A DNA stretch of 64,000 bases from assembly GCF_008704795.1 (NCBI RefSeq), contig NZ_CP023690.1:5032501-5096500 (forward strand), given 5' to 3'. The notes under the pieces were generated by a model that saw only the letters and a list, made by a program, of their open reading frames with translations, had not been told where the DNA came from and searched no databases. This DNA comes from Streptomyces spectabilis. Lineage in GTDB: Bacteria > Actinomycetota > Actinomycetes > Streptomycetales > Streptomycetaceae. Position numbers and translations under genes: made by a program. Of this stretch, positions 15,677-24,340 are shown piece by piece; positions within the stretch are counted from its first letter, which is position 1, and every line of letters begins with the position of its first letter.

Positions 15677-16677
15677 CCACTGTCGCCGTGAAACCGGCCA
15701 CCATGGGGCAGGCGCTCGGCCGGGCCCTGCGCGACGCGCTGGCCGACGACCCGACCGTGCACGTCATGGGCGAGGACGTCGGCACGCTCGGCGGGGTCTT
15801 CCGCGTCACCGACGGGCTCGCCGAGGAGTTCGGCGACGACCGCTGCACGGACACGCCGCTGGCCGAGGCGGGCATCCTGGGGACAGCGGTCGGCATGGCG
15901 ATGTACGGCCTGCGGCCCGTCGTGGAGATGCAGTTCGACGCGTTCGCGTACCCCGCGTTCGAGCAGCTGATCTCGCACGTGGCGCGGATGCGTAACCGCA
16001 CCCGGGGCGCGATGCCGATGCCGATCACCATCCGGGTGCCGTACGGCGGCGGGATCGGCGGCGTCGAGCACCACAGCGACTCCTCCGAGGCGTACTACAT
16101 GGCGACGCCGGGGCTCCATGTCGTCACGCCCGCCACGGTCGCCGACGCCTACGGCCTGCTGCGTGCCTCCATCGCGTCCGACGACCCCGTGGTCTTCCTG
16201 GAGCCCAAGCGCCTGTACTGGTCGAAGGCCGAGTGGAATCCGGACACTCCGGAGACCGTGGAGCCGCTCGGCAAGGCCGTGGTGCGGCGCACCGGGCGCA
16301 GCGCCTCGCTGATCACGTACGGCCCCTCCGTGCCGGTCTGTCTGGAGGCCGCGGAGGCGGCGCGCGCGGAGGGCTGGGACCTCGAAGTGGTCGACCTGCG
16401 CTCCCTGGTGCCGTTCGACGACGAGACGGTGGCCGCGTCCGTGCGGCGCACCGGGCGCGCGGTCGTGGTGCACGAGGCGACCGGCTTCGGCGGGCCCGGC
16501 GCGGAGATCGCCGCACGGATCACCGAGCGCTGCTTCCACCACCTGGAGGCGCCGGTGCTGCGGGTCGCCGGGTTCGACATCCCCTACCCGCCGCCGATGC
16601 TGGAGCGGCACCACCTGCCGGGCGTCGACCGCATCCTGGACGCCGTGGCCCGCTTGCAGTGGGAGGCGGAGAACTGA
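15673..16677 (+). CDS. bkdB: Branched-chain 2-oxoacid dehydrogenase E1 beta subunit (operon 1)
   Basis: A 334-residue transketolase-like E1 beta subunit. Family marks include VHVMGEDVGTLGGVFRVTDG near the start, the segment VPYGGGIGGVEHHSDSSEAY and the C-terminal ALGxxD-type region ending in IPYPPPMLERHHLPGVDRIL. Together with BkdA it forms the alpha2beta2 decarboxylase. The ATG overlaps the bkdA stop (ATGA) and the stop overlaps the bkdC ATG (TGATG), so E1 and E2 are translated together. Confidence 0.92.
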   Translation: MTTVAVKPATMGQALGRALRDALADDPTVHVMGEDVGTLGGVFRVTDGLAEEFGDDRCTDTPLAEAGILGTAVGMAMYGLRPVVEMQFDAFAYPAFEQLISHVARMRNRTRGAMPMPITIRVPYGGGIGGVEHHSDSSEAYYMATPGLHVVTPATVADAYGLLRASIASDDPVVFLEPKRLYWSKAEWNPDTPETVEPLGKAVVRRTGRSASLITYGPSVPVCLEAAEAARAEGWDLEVVDLRSLVPFDDETVAASVRRTGRAVVVHEATGFGGPGAEIAARITERCFHHLEAPVLRVAGFDIPYPPPMLERHHLPGVDRILDAVARLQWEAEN

Positions 16678-18200
16678 TGGCCCAGGTCCTGGAGTTCAAA
16701 CTGCCCGACCTCGGTGAGGGGCTCACGGAGGCGGAGATCACCCGCTGGCTGGTGCAGGTCGGCGACGTGGTGGAAGTGGACCAGCCGGTCGTGGAGGTCG
16801 AGACGGCCAAGGCGATGGTCGAGGTCCCGTGCCCGTACGCGGGCGTGATCACCGCCCGTTTCGGCGAGGAGGGCACCGAACTGCCGGTGGGGGCACCCCT
16901 GCTGACGGTCGCGGTGGGCACTCCGGCGGTGGGCGCCCCGGCGAGCGGCGGGGCGGCGGACGACGCCCTCTCCGAAGCCGCCGACGCCCCGGCCGCGGCG
17001 GACGAGTCGTCCGGGAACGTACTCGTCGGCTACGGCACGGGAGCGGCGCCCGCCAGGAGGCGGCGGATACGCCCCGCGCGGGACGTGGCGGCGGGCTCCC
17101 CGGCCGCCCGTAGGGAGGCGCCTGTGGCCCGCGCGGAGGCCCGCGCGGAGGCGCCCGCGAGCGGCCCCGGCCGGAGCCTCGACGCCGGGCACGGCACCGG
17201 GTCCGTCGGGCACAGCACCGAGTCCGCCGGGCACGGCACCGAGTTCGAGGAAGGCCCCGTGCCGGTGATCTCGCCGCTCGTCCGCAAGCTGGCGCGGGAG
17301 AACGGCGTGGACCTGCGGGACCTTGCGGGCTCGGGCCCGGACGGGCTCATCCTGCGGGCCGACGTGGAGGACGTCATGAGGGCGGCCGCCGCCGCGCCGC
17401 TCGCGGCCCCCGCCCCGGCGACCGCCACCGCGCGCACCACGGCGACGGGCCTCGGCGCCACCTTCGGCAGCACCCGGGAGGGCGCGCCCGCAGCGCGCCG
17501 TGCCGCGGGCTCCGGGACGCGCGTTCCGCTGCGCGGTGTGCGCGGTGCCGTGGCCGACAAGCTGTCCCGCAGCCGCCGGGAGATACCGGACGCCACCACC
17601 TGGGTCGACGCGGACGCGACGGAGCTGATGCACGCGCGCGTGGCGATGAACGCGGCGGGCGGACCGAAGGTGTCCCTGCTCGCGCTGTTCGCCCGGATCT
17701 GCACGGCGGCCCTCGCCCGGCACCCGGAGCTCAACTCCAGGGTCGACATGGAGGCGCGCGAGATCGTCCAGCTCGACGAGGTCCACCTCGGGTTCGCCGC
17801 GCAGACCGAGCGCGGGCTCGTCGTGCCCGTCGTACGGGACGCGCACGCGCGCGACACGGAGTCCCTGAGTGCCGAGTTCGCACGGCTCTCGGAGTCGGCC
17901 AGGGCCGGGACGCTCACGCCCGGGGAACTGACGGGGTCCACGTTCACGTTGAACAACTACGGCGTGTTCGGCGTCGACGGATCCACGCCGATCATCAACC
18001 ACCCCGAGGCGGCGATGCTCGGCGTCGGCCGGATCGTGCCCAAGCCATGGGTCCACCAGGGGGAGTTGGCGGTCCGGCAGGTCGTCCAGCTGTCGCTCAC
18101 CTTCGACCACCGGGTGTGCGACGGCGGCACGGCGGGCGGCTTCCTGCGGTTCGTGGCGGACTGCGTCGAACAGCCGGCGGTGCTGCTGCGCAAGGTGTGA
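16677..18200 (+). CDS. bkdC: Dihydrolipoamide acyltransferase E2 (operon 1)
   Basis: A 507-residue E2 core protein. The lipoyl domain (1-80) has Lys45 in VETAKAMVEV; an Ala/Gly/Pro-rich linker of over 100 residues includes a short repeat of GHGT/GHST units. A peripheral subunit-binding domain (VISPLVRKLARENGVDLRDL) follows, and then the CoA acyltransferase domain, ending in FDHRVCDGGTAGGFL with the catalytic His and Asp. It transfers the acyl group from lipoyl to CoA. No E3 (lipoamide dehydrogenase) gene is nearby, so E3 must come from elsewhere. A hairpin follows the stop. Confidence 0.92.
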   Translation: MAQVLEFKLPDLGEGLTEAEITRWLVQVGDVVEVDQPVVEVETAKAMVEVPCPYAGVITARFGEEGTELPVGAPLLTVAVGTPAVGAPASGGAADDALSEAADAPAAADESSGNVLVGYGTGAAPARRRRIRPARDVAAGSPAARREAPVARAEARAEAPASGPGRSLDAGHGTGSVGHSTESAGHGTEFEEGPVPVISPLVRKLARENGVDLRDLAGSGPDGLILRADVEDVMRAAAAAPLAAPAPATATARTTATGLGATFGSTREGAPAARRAAGSGTRVPLRGVRGAVADKLSRSRREIPDATTWVDADATELMHARVAMNAAGGPKVSLLALFARICTAALARHPELNSRVDMEAREIVQLDEVHLGFAAQTERGLVVPVVRDAHARDTESLSAEFARLSESARAGTLTPGELTGSTFTLNNYGVFGVDGSTPIINHPEAAMLGVGRIVPKPWVHQGELAVRQVVQLSLTFDHRVCDGGTAGGFLRFVADCVEQPAVLLRKV

Positions 18201-18215
18201 CCGGGCCCCGGCCGC

Positions 18216-18252
18216 GCCTCCCGGACAAGGGCCGAGGCCCCTGCCGGGAGGC
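18216..18252 (+). terminator. Stem-loop after bkdC
   Basis: GCCTCCCGG (18216-18224) and CCGGGAGGC (18244-18252) pair over a 19-base loop that itself contains GGGCC/GGCCC pairing. It lies 15 bases after the bkdC stop. Confidence 0.6.
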
Positions 18253-18350
18253 GTCCTCACGCGTCGGGCCCCCACACCTGTGAGGAACACGAGACCTGAG
18301 GGGCACCCATAAGGGGTGGCGTTGACATCTCGTGCGCCCATACTCGGAAG

Positions 18351-19361
18351 ATGACCTCGAACACGGGCCCGGCGGTGGCGTTCGACGCCGTCGTGCTCGC
18401 GGGAGGCCGCGCGGCGCGGCTCGGCGGCGCGGACAAGCCCGGTGTACGCGTGGGCGGCAGGGCGCTGCTCGACCGCGTCCTGGCCGCCTGCTCCGGCGCG
18501 GCGACGACCGTCGTCGTCGCGGCGCCCCGGCCCACCGCGCGCCCCGTGGTGTGGGCCCGCGAGGAGCCCGCGGGCGGCGGGCCCCTGGCCGCGCTCGACG
18601 CGGGCCTGCGCCGCACCGCCGCGGACCTGGTCGTGGTGTTCTCCGCCGACCTGCCGTTCCTGCGCGAGCGGACGGTACGCGCCCTCGTCGCCGCGGTGGG
18701 TTCGGGGGACGGCGCGCTGCTCACCGACCCCGACGGCCGCGACCAGCCGCTCGTCGCCGCCTACCGGAGCGCCGCGCTGCGGCGGGAACTGGCCCGGATC
18801 GCTGCCGGGGACCCCGCCCGCGCGGGCTCCGGGCTCGCCGGGCTGCCGCTGCGGCTGCTCACCGAACGCCTCGACCTGGCCCGGATCGCCGAGCCGCTGG
18901 CCGCGTTCGACTGCGACACCTGGGACGACATCGCCGCCGCCCGCGCGCGGATCAGGGAGCATGGGCACGTGGTTTTGGATGAATGGATTTCCGCAGTCAA
19001 GGACGAACTGGGCATCGACCTCGACGTCGACACCGGCACCCTCCTCGACCTCGCCCGCGACGCCGCGCACGGAGTGGCCCGGCCCGCCGCGCCGCTGACC
19101 ACCTTCCTGGTCGGGTACGCGGCGGGGCTCGCCGGGGCGAGCGGCGGGCCGCAGGCCGTCGCGGAGGCGGCGCGCAAGGCGGCCGCGCTCGCCGCCCGCT
19201 GGGCGGAGGAAGGGGACACGGGCGGGGCGCCGGCGTCCGGCGCCCCCACTGGTGCGGCGTCCACCGGCGCGGCGTCCGGCGCCCCCGCCGGTGCGGCGCC
19301 GGACGACGCTTCCGGCAGCCCGCACGCCGCCCCGGCCGACGAGAATCCGGGCGCCCGATGA
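18351..19361 (+). CDS. mobA: MobA-like molybdenum cofactor guanylyltransferase fused to a DUF6457 domain
   Basis: A 336-residue fusion. Residues 1-205 are a nucleotidyltransferase of the MobA type with the signature AVVLAGGRAARLGGADK-like loop and the metal-binding VVFSADLPFLRE; this would attach GMP to molybdopterin. From about 208 (DEWISAVKDELGIDLDVD) a helical DUF6457 domain follows, and the last 50 residues are Ala/Gly/Pro low complexity. The order matches the usual actinobacterial arrangement in which DUF6457 occurs alone or fused to MobA next to moeA. The start is ATG 18351 without a clear ribosome site. It is coupled by ATGA to moeA. Confidence 0.85.
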   Translation: MTSNTGPAVAFDAVVLAGGRAARLGGADKPGVRVGGRALLDRVLAACSGAATTVVVAAPRPTARPVVWAREEPAGGGPLAALDAGLRRTAADLVVVFSADLPFLRERTVRALVAAVGSGDGALLTDPDGRDQPLVAAYRSAALRRELARIAAGDPARAGSGLAGLPLRLLTERLDLARIAEPLAAFDCDTWDDIAAARARIREHGHVVLDEWISAVKDELGIDLDVDTGTLLDLARDAAHGVARPAAPLTTFLVGYAAGLAGASGGPQAVAEAARKAAALAARWAEEGDTGGAPASGAPTGAASTGAASGAPAGAAPDDASGSPHAAPADENPGAR

Positions 19362-21049
19362 GCGGGGGCCATTCGGCCGACGCCGAGCTGGACGAGGCAC
19401 TGGCCCTGGTGAACGAGGACCGCGCCGCCACCCGAGCCGCGAGCGCGCCTCCCGCGCCCGGCTCAGAGTCCGCGACCGCGACCGGCTCAGGGTTCGCGAC
19501 CGCGACCGCGACCGCGGCTGGGCCCGGGGCCGGGTCCGCGTCCGCATCCGGCTCCGCCTCCGGAGCGGGCACCGCGCCCGCACCCGGGCCCGCGAGCGTG
19601 CCCCACGCCTCCGCACCCCCCGCCGACCCCAGCCGCGAACCCCGCCCGCAGCCCCAGCCCCAGCCCGGCCCCGCCCCCGCGCCGCCCACCGACGCGAGCG
19701 CCCCGCCCCCCGACGGCACACAGCCCCGACCCCGAGCCACCGCCTGGCCCGAGGCCCGCGCCGTGTCCCGCGGGGCCGGCGCCCCGCCGGCAGCGGCGGC
19801 TCCCGTGCCGACCCCGTTGCCCGAAACCCTGGGCCGCGTCCTCACCTCACCGCTGACCGCCCTCACCGACCTGCCCTCCTTCGACACCTCGGCGATGGAC
19901 GGCTGGGCCGTGGCCGGCCCCGGCCCCTGGACGGTCCTCGCGGACGGCATCCTGGCCGGACAGGAGCGGCCCGAGCCGCTCGGCGACGGCGAGGCGGTGC
20001 GGATCGCGACCGGTGCCCGCATCCCGCAGGACACCACCGCCGTCATCCGCAGCGAGCACGCGCGCGTGGACGACAAGAACAAGCTGCACGCCCAGCGCGA
20101 GGTCGTCCCCGGCCAGGACATCCGCCCGCGCGCCCAGGAGTGCCGCTCGGGCGACCAACTCCTGCCGCCCGGCGCCCTGGTGACGCCCGCAGTGCTCGGC
20201 CTGGCCGCCGCGGCCGGGTACGACGCGCTGCCCGTGGCGCGGCGGCCCCGCGCGGAAGTCCTGGTCCTCGGCGACGAGTTGCTCACCGAGGGGCTGCCCC
20301 AGGAAGGCCGCATCCGGGACGCGCTCGGCCCGATGCTGCCGCCCTGGCTCCGCGCGCTCGGCGTGGAGGTGACCGCCGTACGCCGCCTCGGCGACGACGC
20401 GGAAGCCCTCCACGAGGCCCTGGCCCGGTCCACGGCCGACGTGGTCGTGACGACCGGCGGCACCGCGTCCGGACCCGTCGACCACGTCCACCCCGCGCTG
20501 CGCCGCCTCGGTGCCGAACTGCTCGTCGACGGGGTCGCGGTGCGCCCCGGCCACCCGATGCTGCTCGCACGCCTCCCCGATGCGCCCTCCGCGGCCCCCA
20601 GCGGGGCCGAAGGCGCGCCGGATTCGCCGGACCGGACCGACGCGAAGGGCCGTCCACGCCACCTCGTGGGCCTCCCCGGAAACCCCCTGGCCGCCGTCTC
20701 CGGCCTGCTCACCCTGGCCGATCCGCTGCTGCGCGGCCTCGCTGGCCGTCCCGCCGCCGAGCCGTACACCGCGCCCCTGCGGGACGACGTACACGGGCAT
20801 CCGCACGACACCCGTCTCGTGCCGGTCGTCCTGCGCGCCGAGTACGCGGTGCCGCTGCACTACAACGGACCCGCGATGCTGCGGGGCATCGCCGTGGCCG
20901 ACGGGCTCGCGGTGGTGCCTCCGGGCGGTGCGCGCCGTCGCCAGGAAGTGGAGATCCTCGATCTGCCCTGGACCGAACCAGGCGGATCGCACGGTGAGTT
21001 GGGGCCCAACGGCTCGGCGGACCCCTTCAGCGAGGTGTGTTTCACGTGA
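19358..21049 (+). CDS. moeA: Molybdopterin molybdotransferase MoeA, with a long low-complexity N-terminal insert
   Basis: A 563-residue protein, longer than the usual 400-440. After a 25-residue start (AELDEALALVNEDRAAT), which is the true MoeA N-terminus, there is an insert of about 120 residues made almost only of Ala, Pro, Ser, Gly and Thr. The catalytic body then follows: PSFDTSAMDGWAV, the ATGARIPQDTTAVIRSEHA region, VVTTGGTASGPVDHVH in the MPT-binding domain, and GLPGNPLAAVSGL. MoeA inserts molybdate into adenylylated molybdopterin. The stop lies inside the parS palindrome that also contains the next start. Confidence 0.9.
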   Translation: MSGGHSADAELDEALALVNEDRAATRAASAPPAPGSESATATGSGFATATATAAGPGAGSASASGSASGAGTAPAPGPASVPHASAPPADPSREPRPQPQPQPGPAPAPPTDASAPPPDGTQPRPRATAWPEARAVSRGAGAPPAAAAPVPTPLPETLGRVLTSPLTALTDLPSFDTSAMDGWAVAGPGPWTVLADGILAGQERPEPLGDGEAVRIATGARIPQDTTAVIRSEHARVDDKNKLHAQREVVPGQDIRPRAQECRSGDQLLPPGALVTPAVLGLAAAAGYDALPVARRPRAEVLVLGDELLTEGLPQEGRIRDALGPMLPPWLRALGVEVTAVRRLGDDAEALHEALARSTADVVVTTGGTASGPVDHVHPALRRLGAELLVDGVAVRPGHPMLLARLPDAPSAAPSGAEGAPDSPDRTDAKGRPRHLVGLPGNPLAAVSGLLTLADPLLRGLAGRPAAEPYTAPLRDDVHGHPHDTRLVPVVLRAEYAVPLHYNGPAMLRGIAVADGLAVVPPGGARRRQEVEILDLPWTEPGGSHGELGPNGSADPFSEVCFT

Positions 21050-21053
21050 AACT
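21038..21053. other. parS centromere site (ParB binding)
   Basis: TGTTTCACGTGAAACT contains the perfect 14-bp palindrome GTTTCACGTGAAAC (21039-21052), the ParB-binding core conserved in bacteria, including the parS cluster around oriC in Streptomyces. It covers the moeA stop and the GTG start of the channel gene, so both coding ends obey the palindrome. Confidence 0.88.
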
Positions 21054-22152
21054 GCCCGGCCATGACGCGATCGCGCGCCAAGCCGACGAACACCTCGTCA
21101 CGCACCGCGTCAAACTCCCCAGGCGCGTCGTCGAACGCCCGCTGCGCCAGGTCGGCAAACGCCTGCTCATGGCGATGTTCGTGCTGGGGCTCACCATCCT
21201 CATCGTGTACGTGGACCGCGACGGCTACCACGACAACGCGAACGGGACGATCGACTTCCTCGACGCCTCGTACTACGCCACCGTGACGCTCTCCACCACC
21301 GGGTACGGCGACATCGTCCCGCACAGCGACAGCGCGCGGATGGCCAACATCTTCCTGATCACGCCCCTGCGCGTGCTCTTCCTGATCATCCTCGTCGGCA
21401 CCACGCTCGAAGTGCTGACGGAACGCACCCGTGAGGAATGGCGGCTTTCCCGCTGGAGGTCCAACTTGCGTGACCACACCGTCGTCGTCGGCTTCGGCAC
21501 CAAGGGCCGTTCCGCGATCCAGACCGTGCAGGCGACGGGACTCAAGCCCGAGCAGGTCGTGATCGTCGACCCCAGCTCGAAGGTCGTCGACGCGGCCACG
21601 GCGGAGGGCTACGCGGGAGTCGTCGGCGACGCGACGCGCAGTGACGTACTGCTGCGGGCCGAGGTGCAGAAGGCCCGCCGGATCATCGTGGCGACCCAGC
21701 GCGACGACACGGCGGTCCTGGTCACGCTCACGGCGCGGCAGCTCAACCGGCAGGCGAAGATCGTGGCCGCGGTCCGCGAGGAGGAGAACGCGCCGCTGCT
21801 GCGGCAGTCCGGCGCCGACGCCGTCATCACCAGCGCCAGCGCGGCGGGACGGCTCCTTGGCCTGTCGGTGCTCAGCCCGAGCGCGGGCGTGGTCATGGAG
21901 GACCTCATCCAGCAGGGCAGCGGTCTCGACCTGGTCGAGAGGCCGGTCATAAAGGCCGAGGTCGGGCGCGGAGTGCGCGAGATGAAGGACCTGGTCGTCA
22001 GCGTCGTACGGGGGCACCGGCTGCTCGCGTACGACGATCCCGCCATCGGCGAGCTCCAGTTGACGGACCGGCTGATCACGATCGTCCGGGCCTCCCCGGC
22101 GCCGGAGCCGCCCGCGGCGGACGTGCGGCGGGCGGCGCGACCGCTGGACTGA
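21046..22152 (+). CDS. Two-helix potassium channel with RCK (TrkA-N) domain
   Basis: A 368-residue membrane protein. The first transmembrane helix is at about 40-56 (LLMAMFVLGLTILIVYV), then a pore loop with the potassium selectivity filter TTGYGD at about 84-89 and a second helix at about 100-120. A cytosolic TrkA-N/RCK domain begins with HTVVVGFGTKGRSAIQTV, a nucleotide-binding Rossmann motif, followed by a short C-terminal domain. It probably mediates nucleotide- or ion-gated potassium flux. GTG 21046 overlaps the moeA stop as GTGA; GTG 21037 is a possible earlier start. Both lie within or next to the parS palindrome. Confidence 0.88.
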   Translation: MKLPGHDAIARQADEHLVTHRVKLPRRVVERPLRQVGKRLLMAMFVLGLTILIVYVDRDGYHDNANGTIDFLDASYYATVTLSTTGYGDIVPHSDSARMANIFLITPLRVLFLIILVGTTLEVLTERTREEWRLSRWRSNLRDHTVVVGFGTKGRSAIQTVQATGLKPEQVVIVDPSSKVVDAATAEGYAGVVGDATRSDVLLRAEVQKARRIIVATQRDDTAVLVTLTARQLNRQAKIVAAVREEENAPLLRQSGADAVITSASAAGRLLGLSVLSPSAGVVMEDLIQQGSGLDLVERPVIKAEVGRGVREMKDLVVSVVRGHRLLAYDDPAIGELQLTDRLITIVRASPAPEPPAADVRRAARPLD

Positions 22153-22275
22153 GACGCGCTGCCTCGGGAGAGCCCTGCCCCGGGAGCGCTCTGCCGCCAC
22201 GGCTCCGCGCCCCGAGAGGGGTCTCCCGCCGCCACAGCCCTTCCGGCCAAAGGGTGCGGGAGTAGCCTCGCCCGC

Positions 22276-23253
22276 ATGCATGCGATCACGATCCCCGAAT
22301 CCGGTGGGCCCGAGGTGCTCCAGTGGGCCGAGGTCCCCGATCCCGTACCCGCTGAGGGCGAGGTCCTCATCGAGGTGGCCGCCAGCGCCGTGAACCGTGC
22401 CGACCTGCTCCAGCGGCAGGGCTTCTACGACCCGCCGCCCGGCGCGTCCCCGTACCCGGGTCTGGAGTGCTCCGGGCGGATCGCCGCGCTCGGCCCCGGC
22501 GTCGCGGGCTGGGCGGTCGGCGACGAGGTGTGCGCGCTGCTCGCGGGCGGCGGCTACGCGGAGAAGGTCGCCGTCCCGGCGGGGCAGGTCCTGCCGGTGC
22601 CCGACGGCGTCGACCTCGTCACGGCGGCCGCGCTGCCGGAGGTCACGGCCACGGTCTGGTCGAACGTCTTCATGGTGGCCCATCTGCGCCCCGGCGAGAC
22701 GCTCCTCGTGCACGGCGGTGCCAGCGGCATCGGCACGATGGCGATCCAGCTCGCGAAGGCCGTCGGCGCGCGCGTCGCGGTGACGGCGGGCAGCAAGGAG
22801 AAGCTGGCGTTCTGCGGCGACCTCGGCGCGGACGTCCTCATCGACTACCGCGAGCAGGACTTCGCCGAGGAGATCCAGCGGGCCACGGACGGGGCGGGCG
22901 CGGACGTGATCCTGGACATCATGGGCGCCAAGTACCTGGAGCGGAACGTGAACTCCCTCGCGGTCAGCGGCCGCCTCGCGATCATCGGCATGCAGGGGGG
23001 AGTCAAGGGCGAGCTGAACATCGCCACGCTGCTGCGCAAGCGCGCCGCCGTCACCGCGACCTCGCTGCGGGCCCGGCCGGTCACGGAGAAGACCTCGATC
23101 GTCGCGGCGGTGCGGGAGCACGTGTGGCCGCTGATCGGGGCGGGGCAGGTGCGGCCGGTGGTGGACCGGACGCTGCCGATGCGGGACGCGGGGGCCGCGC
23201 ACCAGGTCCTTGAGTCGAGTGGGCACATCGGGAAGGTGCTGCTGGTGCGGTAG
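22276..23253 (+). CDS. NAD(P)H quinone oxidoreductase, PIG3 family (zinc-free MDR)
   Basis: A 325-residue medium-chain reductase without zinc ligands. It has the N-terminal GroES-like domain (AASAVNRADLLQRQGFYDPP, a PIG3/QOR signature) and a Rossmann domain with VHGGASGIGTMAIQLAKAVG. It should reduce quinones or other enones using NADPH. ATG 22276 is the only sensible start at the N-terminus of the domain. It is a stand-alone gene closed by a strong hairpin. Confidence 0.9.
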   Translation: MHAITIPESGGPEVLQWAEVPDPVPAEGEVLIEVAASAVNRADLLQRQGFYDPPPGASPYPGLECSGRIAALGPGVAGWAVGDEVCALLAGGGYAEKVAVPAGQVLPVPDGVDLVTAAALPEVTATVWSNVFMVAHLRPGETLLVHGGASGIGTMAIQLAKAVGARVAVTAGSKEKLAFCGDLGADVLIDYREQDFAEEIQRATDGAGADVILDIMGAKYLERNVNSLAVSGRLAIIGMQGGVKGELNIATLLRKRAAVTATSLRARPVTEKTSIVAAVREHVWPLIGAGQVRPVVDRTLPMRDAGAAHQVLESSGHIGKVLLVR

Positions 23254-23258
23254 CCCTC

Positions 23259-23300
23259 GCGGGGCGCCCCGCAGGGCCCCGGAAGGGCCGGGCGCCCCGC
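23259..23300 (+). terminator. Strong stem-loop after the quinone oxidoreductase
   Basis: GCGGGGCGCCC (23259-23269) is perfectly complementary to GGGCGCCCCGC (23290-23300), with an inner GGCCC/GGGCC stem. It begins 5 bases past the stop. Confidence 0.75.
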
Positions 23301-23388
23301 CGCTCCGAGATGCCGGACGGGGCGTGCCGTGTGACGCTTGCTGCACGCCCGCGATCTTGGCGACCCGGCAGCGGGAGGGAGCCGTGCG

Positions 23389-23805
23389 GTGACTTCATGG
23401 CGGTGCCGCGCCCCGCGCGCGGCCGTACCGGTGGCCCTCGCGGCCGTGCTGCTCGCCCCGGGCCCCGGGTACGCCGCCGACCCGTCCCCCGCCCCTTCGG
23501 CCGCGTACTACGACGAGGTGGAGCTCGCCGGGAGCCGTGCGGGCGAGGGCAGGACCCGGCCGGGCCGGGCGGAGCCGCTCGTGGTGCCCGATCCGCGGGC
23601 CTGGCGTCCGCTGCCGCCCCCGGCGGCCCGGGAGCGGCGCGCCGAGCCGAAGCCGCCGCCCGCCGCGGACGCCGCCGAGCCGTTCGCCCGGCGTACGGCG
23701 ACGGGGCCGCCCATCCCCGGCCTGCGCGTCCTGCCGCTCGGCGCGGGCCTGGTCCTGATCGGCCTCGGCCTCGGCTTCCTGGGGCTGCGCCTGCGCCGAC
23801 CGTGA
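23389..23805 (+). CDS. Small secreted or membrane-anchored protein, function unknown
   Basis: A 138-residue protein I do not recognise as a family. Residues 1-28 look like a signal peptide with arginines, a hydrophobic AAVPVALAAVLLAPG core and an AxA-like cleavage site before DPSPAPS. The middle is Pro/Arg/Ala-rich. The last 28 residues form a hydrophobic helix (LPLGAGLVLIGLGLGFLGL) ending in RLRRP, a typical positive-inside anchor. The predicted topology is an extracytoplasmic Pro-rich stalk held by its C-terminus. GTG 23389 is chosen because GGGAGGGA lies 8-10 bases upstream. A terminator hairpin follows. Confidence 0.6.
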   Translation: MTSWRCRAPRAAVPVALAAVLLAPGPGYAADPSPAPSAAYYDEVELAGSRAGEGRTRPGRAEPLVVPDPRAWRPLPPPAARERRAEPKPPPAADAAEPFARRTATGPPIPGLRVLPLGAGLVLIGLGLGFLGLRLRRP

Positions 23806-23834
23806 GCTTGAAACTACATTCTGTGACAGCAACC

Positions 23835-23863
23835 TGACAGCCCCCGTGGGGTGGGGGCTGTCA
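23835..23863 (+). terminator. Stem-loop after the small membrane protein
   Basis: TGACAGCCCCC and GGGGGCTGTCA give a perfect 11-bp stem with a 7-base loop, 30 bases after the stop and before the convergent secreted-protein gene. Confidence 0.75.
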
Positions 23864-23920
23864 AGAAGCGGGTCGAGTCTCTTCAATGCCGAGGCGGCAC
23901 GGGTAAGGAGTGCCTAGTGA

Positions 23921-24307
23921 CTACTCGTGGAGCTCGGCTCGCTCGCAGTCAATCGGCGTCGTGTCGCCAGCACCGTCAAAAGTGCAGACCTTCATGAAGT
24001 AGGTCTTGCCCGCCTTGACGTCATACGTGAACTGCTTGATGTCGCCTGAGCCACCGCCGACGTACTGGGTCGCGAGTACACGCTGGTTGACGTCGAGCAG
24101 GCTCCCACGGACACCATGGCCATCGGTGTGAATGTCGAACACCTGGAAGACGTCACCACCGTCGTTGTGCCGCATGAAGCCCACGGCAGTGCCGCCATGC
24201 TTCACCGTCACACTCTTGTCGGCCGCGTTAGCCGTGCCAGCAGCGATGACGACCATCGCGCTCGCTACGCAAGCAATCCCGGCAGCGGCCTGTGAGCGCT
24301 TGAACAC
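23921..24307 (-). CDS. Small secreted protein of unusual composition, function unknown
   Basis: A 128-residue protein with a Sec signal peptide: VFKRSQ, a hydrophobic stretch with SAMVVIAAGTANA, and likely cleavage after ANA-A. The mature part of about 95 residues has two cysteines (VCTF and IDCE) that could form a disulfide, and beta-rich segments such as VKAGKTYFMKVC. I do not recognise the family. Its codons use clearly more A and T at third positions than the neighbours, suggesting recent acquisition or a different expression regime. GTG 24307 has GGGGGA upstream, and a near-consensus promoter lies 34 bases before it. Confidence 0.65.
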   Translation of the reverse strand: MFKRSQAAAGIACVASAMVVIAAGTANAADKSVTVKHGGTAVGFMRHNDGGDVFQVFDIHTDGHGVRGSLLDVNQRVLATQYVGGGSGDIKQFTYDVKAGKTYFMKVCTFDGAGDTTPIDCERAELHE

Positions 24308-24340
24308 TGATCCCCCTGTTTCTGATGTATGAGACACGGG

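Noticed and set aside
18322..18344. TTGACA followed by CATACT upstream of the mobA-like gene, as a promoter.
   Set aside because: The spacer is only 11 bases, too short for a sigma-70 type promoter.
16584..19721. A 1045-codon open frame on the minus strand.
   Set aside because: It shadows bkdC, mobA and moeA, is Arg/Gly-rich with no recognisable domain, and has third-position composition opposite to real genes.
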